NCBI GenBank assembly: GCA_903860085.1
Contig: CAIOPD010000010.1
Span: 1 to 10,532, forward strand
Length of the DNA stretch: 10,532 bases
Direction: 5' to 3'
Origin: an uncultured Pseudomonadota bacterium
GTDB lineage: Bacteria > Pseudomonadota > Gammaproteobacteria > Burkholderiales > Methylophilaceae
Shown: positions 7,951-10,532 of the stretch, piece after piece
How the letters are laid out: each line of letters starts with the position of its first letter
Position numbering within the stretch: position 1 is the stretch's first letter
Notes under the pieces: generated by a model
The model's database searches: none
The model's input: only the letters and a program-made list of their open reading frames with translations
What the model was told of the DNA's origin: nothing
Made by a program: the position numbers and the translations under genes

Positions 7951-8478
7951 TTATTTAGCGTTGAGTTTAATGGCTGTTAGACGTCTCAAAAGCTCGCGCA
8001 TTGCGTCTTTTTGCATGTCGCTCATTAACATGACCTCTTCATCGGCTTTGCCCAGCAAGTTTGCATCGCTGTATGAAAAATTACGGCTAGCCTGGACGGT
8101 TTGCACTTCCCCCCATAATGGATTTGTAGCCGCTCGTGTTCTAAAACTGACCTGATAGCTCAGCGCGTATTCACTGACTTTACCATCACCACCAATAGAT
8201 AAAATGCGCTTGTCAGTCTCTTCAGTTAAGAACTCAAGCATTAGCTCTGCGTCTTCACTATCAGTCACTACTTTGACACCGTTAGTTTCTAACGATTTTT
8301 TCAGGTCTTTAGACATGCTGAGCGTGCTGCCTTGGATGAAAATCTTCTGAAAGGAAAGCTGTGCCATTCCGCGCAACTGAAATCCGCATGCTGAAAGCAA
8401 CAGGCTGCTAATGAGTATTAGGCCCAATATTTTTAGGCCTAAAAATAAGCCCAATGAAGGTTTTAAGTGAGCATGCAT
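7951..8478 (-). CDS. lptE: LPS-assembly outer-membrane lipoprotein LptE
   Basis: LptE plugs the LptD beta-barrel and helps insert lipopolysaccharide into the outer leaflet of the outer membrane. The 175-residue product has a lipoprotein signal peptide: a weakly basic start, a Leu/Ile/Gly-rich core at about 10-29, and a lipobox LSAC with Cys31. CGFQLRG follows at once and is characteristic of LptE/RlpB. The mature part is short and variable, with LSYQVSFRT and NFSYSD segments typical of the family, and ends in an Arg/Lys-rich helix. The gene lies 5 bases after leuS and 5 bases before holA, the normal context and an important support, because sequence conservation in LptE is low. A GGGG stretch 8 bases before the ATG may serve as ribosome site. 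The signal-peptide codons hold a 20-base palindrome. Confidence 0.93.
   Translation of the reverse strand: MHAHLKPSLGLFLGLKILGLILISSLLLSACGFQLRGMAQLSFQKIFIQGSTLSMSKDLKKSLETNGVKVVTDSEDAELMLEFLTEETDKRILSIGGDGKVSEYALSYQVSFRTRAATNPLWGEVQTVQASRNFSYSDANLLGKADEEVMLMSDMQKDAMRELLRRLTAIKLNAK
8428..8447 (-). repeat. Perfect 20-base palindrome in the lptE signal-peptide codons
   Basis: The arms TATTTTTAGG and CCTAAAAATA are exact reverse complements with no spacer. They are flanked on the + strand by direct copies of GCCCAA at 8422-8427 and 8449-8454. As mRNA it could form a stem of about 8 base pairs some 30-50 bases into the lptE coding region. The repeated Leu-Gly-Leu make-up of the signal core may produce it by chance. 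Confidence 0.6.
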
Positions 8479-8483
8479 ATAAC

Positions 8484-10532
8484 TTACCCCACAACAATAT
8501 TAATAAGTTTATTTGGTACCACTATGATTTTACGAACAGTCACGGGGGCTTCTATATATTTTTGCACGCAGTGTTGTTGCAATACTATTGTTTCTAGGGC
8601 CTGTTTGGATTCTGTTTTGGCTACCACCAAACTGCCGCGTAGCTTGCCGTTGACTTGTATCATGTACTCGACGGTATCCTGCACCATAGCCGCTTGATCA
8701 GCAACGGGCCATCCAGCATCCAAGATATGTTTTTGTGGGCATAATTCTGACCACAGCGCTTGGCAGATATGCGGCACAATGGGTGACAATAAGAGCGCTG
8801 CATTTTGCAACACTTCTTGGCGCACCTGACGCGTAATGGTGTCTATACCTTCGATTTTAGCTAATGCATTCATCAGTTCCATAACCGAGGAAATCGCAGT
8901 ATTAAAGCTATGACGGCGTCCGTAGTCATCGGCAACTTTGTCGATAGTTAAATGCAATTGCAATCGCATAGCTTTCAACTCAGCCGTTAGATCACCGACG
9001 CTGTAAGCCTCTATCGTGCCCATGGTCACATGGTCATAACAAGCTTTCCACACGCGCCGTAAAAATCGGTTTGCGCCTTCCACACCACTATCGGCCCATT
9101 CCAAGCTTTGCTCTGGTGGGGCGGCAAACATCATGAATAAGCGTGCTGTATCGGCACCGTAAGTATCAATCAAAGCCTGTGGATCGACAGTATTGCCTTT
9201 TGATTTACTCATTTTAGAGCCATCTTTAAGTACCATGCCCTGAGTAAGTAGGTTGGTGAATGGTTCATCATTTTTTATTAAACCGACATCTCGCATCAGC
9301 TTATTAAAGAAGCGCGCATAGAGTAAGTGCAAAATCGCATGCTCAATACCACCGACGTACTGATCTACCGGTAGCCAGTAATTAGCGCGTTCATCAACCA
9401 TCGCAGTATTACTATCAAAGCTGGCGTAACGTGCAAAGTACCAAGATGACTCAAAGAAGGTGTCTAAGGTGTCGGTTTCACGCTTAGCTTGGCCTCCACA
9501 AGTCGGGCAGCTAGTTTCATAGAACATGGGATCTTTTTTAATAGGTGAACCTACCCCGTCCATTACAACATCTACAGGCAATACCACTGGCAATTGCGTT
9601 GCAGGCACTGGCACTTCGCCGCATTTGGCACAGTGAATAATTGGGATAGGACAACCCCAGTAGCGCTGGCGTGAAACTCCCCAATCACGTAAGCGGTACT
9701 GAGTGCGTTTTTTGCCAAGATCTATGGCGCTTAAAGCTGAAGAAATAGCTTCTGTCGCTTGGTCAAAATTCAAACCATCAAACTTATCTGAGTTAAATAA
9801 AATGCCATGCTCAGTCATCGGTAATGTGTTGTTGTCGCTAAGCCCAATCACGGCTTTAATTGGCAAGCTGTATTTATTAGCAAACTCAAAGTCGCGCTCA
9901 TCGTGCGCTGGCACGGCCATCACAGCACCTTCGCCATAGCTGGCAAGCACATAGTTTGCTACCCATACCGGCAATATCTCGGCATTTAGTGGGTGTGTCA
10001 CAAACAAACCAGTTGCCATCCCTTTTTTCTCAGCAGTGGCGACGTCAGCTTCAGCTACGCTACCCCTTTTACATTCGGCTATAAAATCGGCTAGCTTAGT
10101 ATTGCTTTGCGCGGCTAACGTTGCCAATGCGTGCTCAGCGGCAATGGCAACATAGGTCGCGCCCATTAGTGTGTCAGGACGCGTGGTGTATACTTTTACT
10201 GTGCCATCTTGGCCTGTCAAAGGAAATTCCACTTCGCAGCCATAGCTTTTGCCGATCCAGTTGCGTTGCATGGTTTTGACTTGCTCTGGCCAACCATCGA
10301 GTGTGTCTAAGTCATTGAGAAGTTCTTCAGCGTAAGCTGTAATTTTCATAAAATACTGTGGAATATCGCGCTTTTCTACCAAGGCGCCACTACGCCAGCC
10401 GCGGCCATCAATAACTTGCTCATTGGCAAGCACCGTGCCGTCAACTGGGTCCCAGTTGACGCTGGAAGTCTTTTTGTAAATCAAACCTTTTTTGTACAGC
10501 TCAGTAAATAACCACTGTTCCCACTTGTAGTA
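8484..10532 (-). CDS. leuS: Leucyl-tRNA synthetase, partial, N-terminus outside window
   Basis: LeuRS charges tRNA-Leu with leucine. The frame is open to the right edge: 16 residues (YYKWEQWLFTELYKKG) precede the TTG at 10484, so that codon is internal Leu and not a start. About 682 residues are visible. Roughly 130 N-terminal residues with the HIGH motif are missing. Counting from the TTG, the CP1 editing domain has TTRPDT at 100-105 and HDERDFEF at 194-201. A zinc knuckle uses Cys285/288 and Cys326/329. The class I KMSKS motif is at 424-428 (bases 9201-9215), followed by the helical anticodon-binding domain, and the C-terminal domain begins near MIQVNGKLRG. GMVL runs into KMSKS with only a four-residue linker (KDGS), so the ~50-residue leucine-specific insertion of E. 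coli LeuRS is absent. It heads the leuS-lptE-holA run. Confidence 0.97.
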   Translation of the reverse strand, partial: YYKWEQWLFTELYKKGLIYKKTSSVNWDPVDGTVLANEQVIDGRGWRSGALVEKRDIPQYFMKITAYAEELLNDLDTLDGWPEQVKTMQRNWIGKSYGCEVEFPLTGQDGTVKVYTTRPDTLMGATYVAIAAEHALATLAAQSNTKLADFIAECKRGSVAEADVATAEKKGMATGLFVTHPLNAEILPVWVANYVLASYGEGAVMAVPAHDERDFEFANKYSLPIKAVIGLSDNNTLPMTEHGILFNSDKFDGLNFDQATEAISSALSAIDLGKKRTQYRLRDWGVSRQRYWGCPIPIIHCAKCGEVPVPATQLPVVLPVDVVMDGVGSPIKKDPMFYETSCPTCGGQAKRETDTLDTFFESSWYFARYASFDSNTAMVDERANYWLPVDQYVGGIEHAILHLLYARFFNKLMRDVGLIKNDEPFTNLLTQGMVLKDGSKMSKSKGNTVDPQALIDTYGADTARLFMMFAAPPEQSLEWADSGVEGANRFLRRVWKACYDHVTMGTIEAYSVGDLTAELKAMRLQLHLTIDKVADDYGRRHSFNTAISSVMELMNALAKIEGIDTITRQVRQEVLQNAALLLSPIVPHICQALWSELCPQKHILDAGWPVADQAAMVQDTVEYMIQVNGKLRGSLVVAKTESKQALETIVLQQHCVQKYIEAPVTVRKIIVVPNKLINIVVG
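10439..10461 (-). repeat. Interrupted 23-base inverted repeat inside leuS
   Basis: Arms CGTCAACTGGG and CCCAGTTGACG are exact reverse complements around one central base. It falls in codons for the conserved SVNWDPVD stretch of LeuRS. As mRNA it could make a 10-base-pair stem with a 3-base loop. The amino-acid order makes part of it likely, but the matching third positions are chosen. Confidence 0.6.

Noticed and set aside
10482..10484. TTG as the start of leuS
   Set aside because: The frame continues to the right edge with a typical LeuRS sequence (YYKWEQ and onward), so the gene is simply cut by the window.
1..10532. Search for CRISPR arrays, tRNA, IS ends, phage or defence genes
   Set aside because: No spaced repeats, tRNA-like cloverleaf, transposase or toxin/nuclease motifs were seen, and nearly all bases are in recognised housekeeping genes.

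Overview
The window reads as chromosomal DNA from a betaproteobacterium of moderate to low GC. The gene content and order (bioF-bioH-bioC-bioD, and leuS-lptE-holA-proA-nadD), together with the protein sequences, suggest a Nitrosomonadales/Methylophilaceae-type organism such as Methylotenera. That assignment is an inference from recognised protein style, not a database result. The window is almost entirely coding. The longest gene-free stretch is about 62 bases, and I see no RNA genes, insertion sequences, CRISPR arrays or phage genes.

Left part (1-3334, + strand): the distal part of a biotin synthesis operon. It holds the C-terminal ~328 residues of bioF, then bioH, bioC and bioD. The first three genes overlap by ATGA and TAATG junctions, and bioD follows after 7 bases. 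BioC methylates the malonyl thioester so that fatty acid synthesis can build a disguised pimelate. BioH removes the methyl group, BioF makes KAPA, and BioD closes the ureido ring to dethiobiotin. bioA and bioB are not in view and may lie to the left or elsewhere.

Middle (3346-4902, - strand): an M48 zinc-metalloprotease lipoprotein with a TPR tail, of the BepA/YfgC type. It is interrupted by one in-frame TGA, three codons before the predicted third zinc ligand. All other parts of the frame look intact. It converges on bioD with only 11 bases between the two stop codons.

Right part (4914-10532, - strand): a compact housekeeping run transcribed leuS > lptE > holA > proA > nadD, then the protease. 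leuS runs off the right edge and lacks its N-terminus. Gaps are 5, 5, 62, 9 and 11 bases. The 62-base gap upstream of proA carries a perfect TATAAT, so proA-nadD-protease may have its own promoter.

I did not find an undescribed biological system. The points most worth a second look are the nonsense codon in the protease, the protease standing where rsfS-rlmH are usually found after nadD, a short LeuRS lacking the leucine-specific insertion, and two long perfect inverted repeats inside leuS and lptE.
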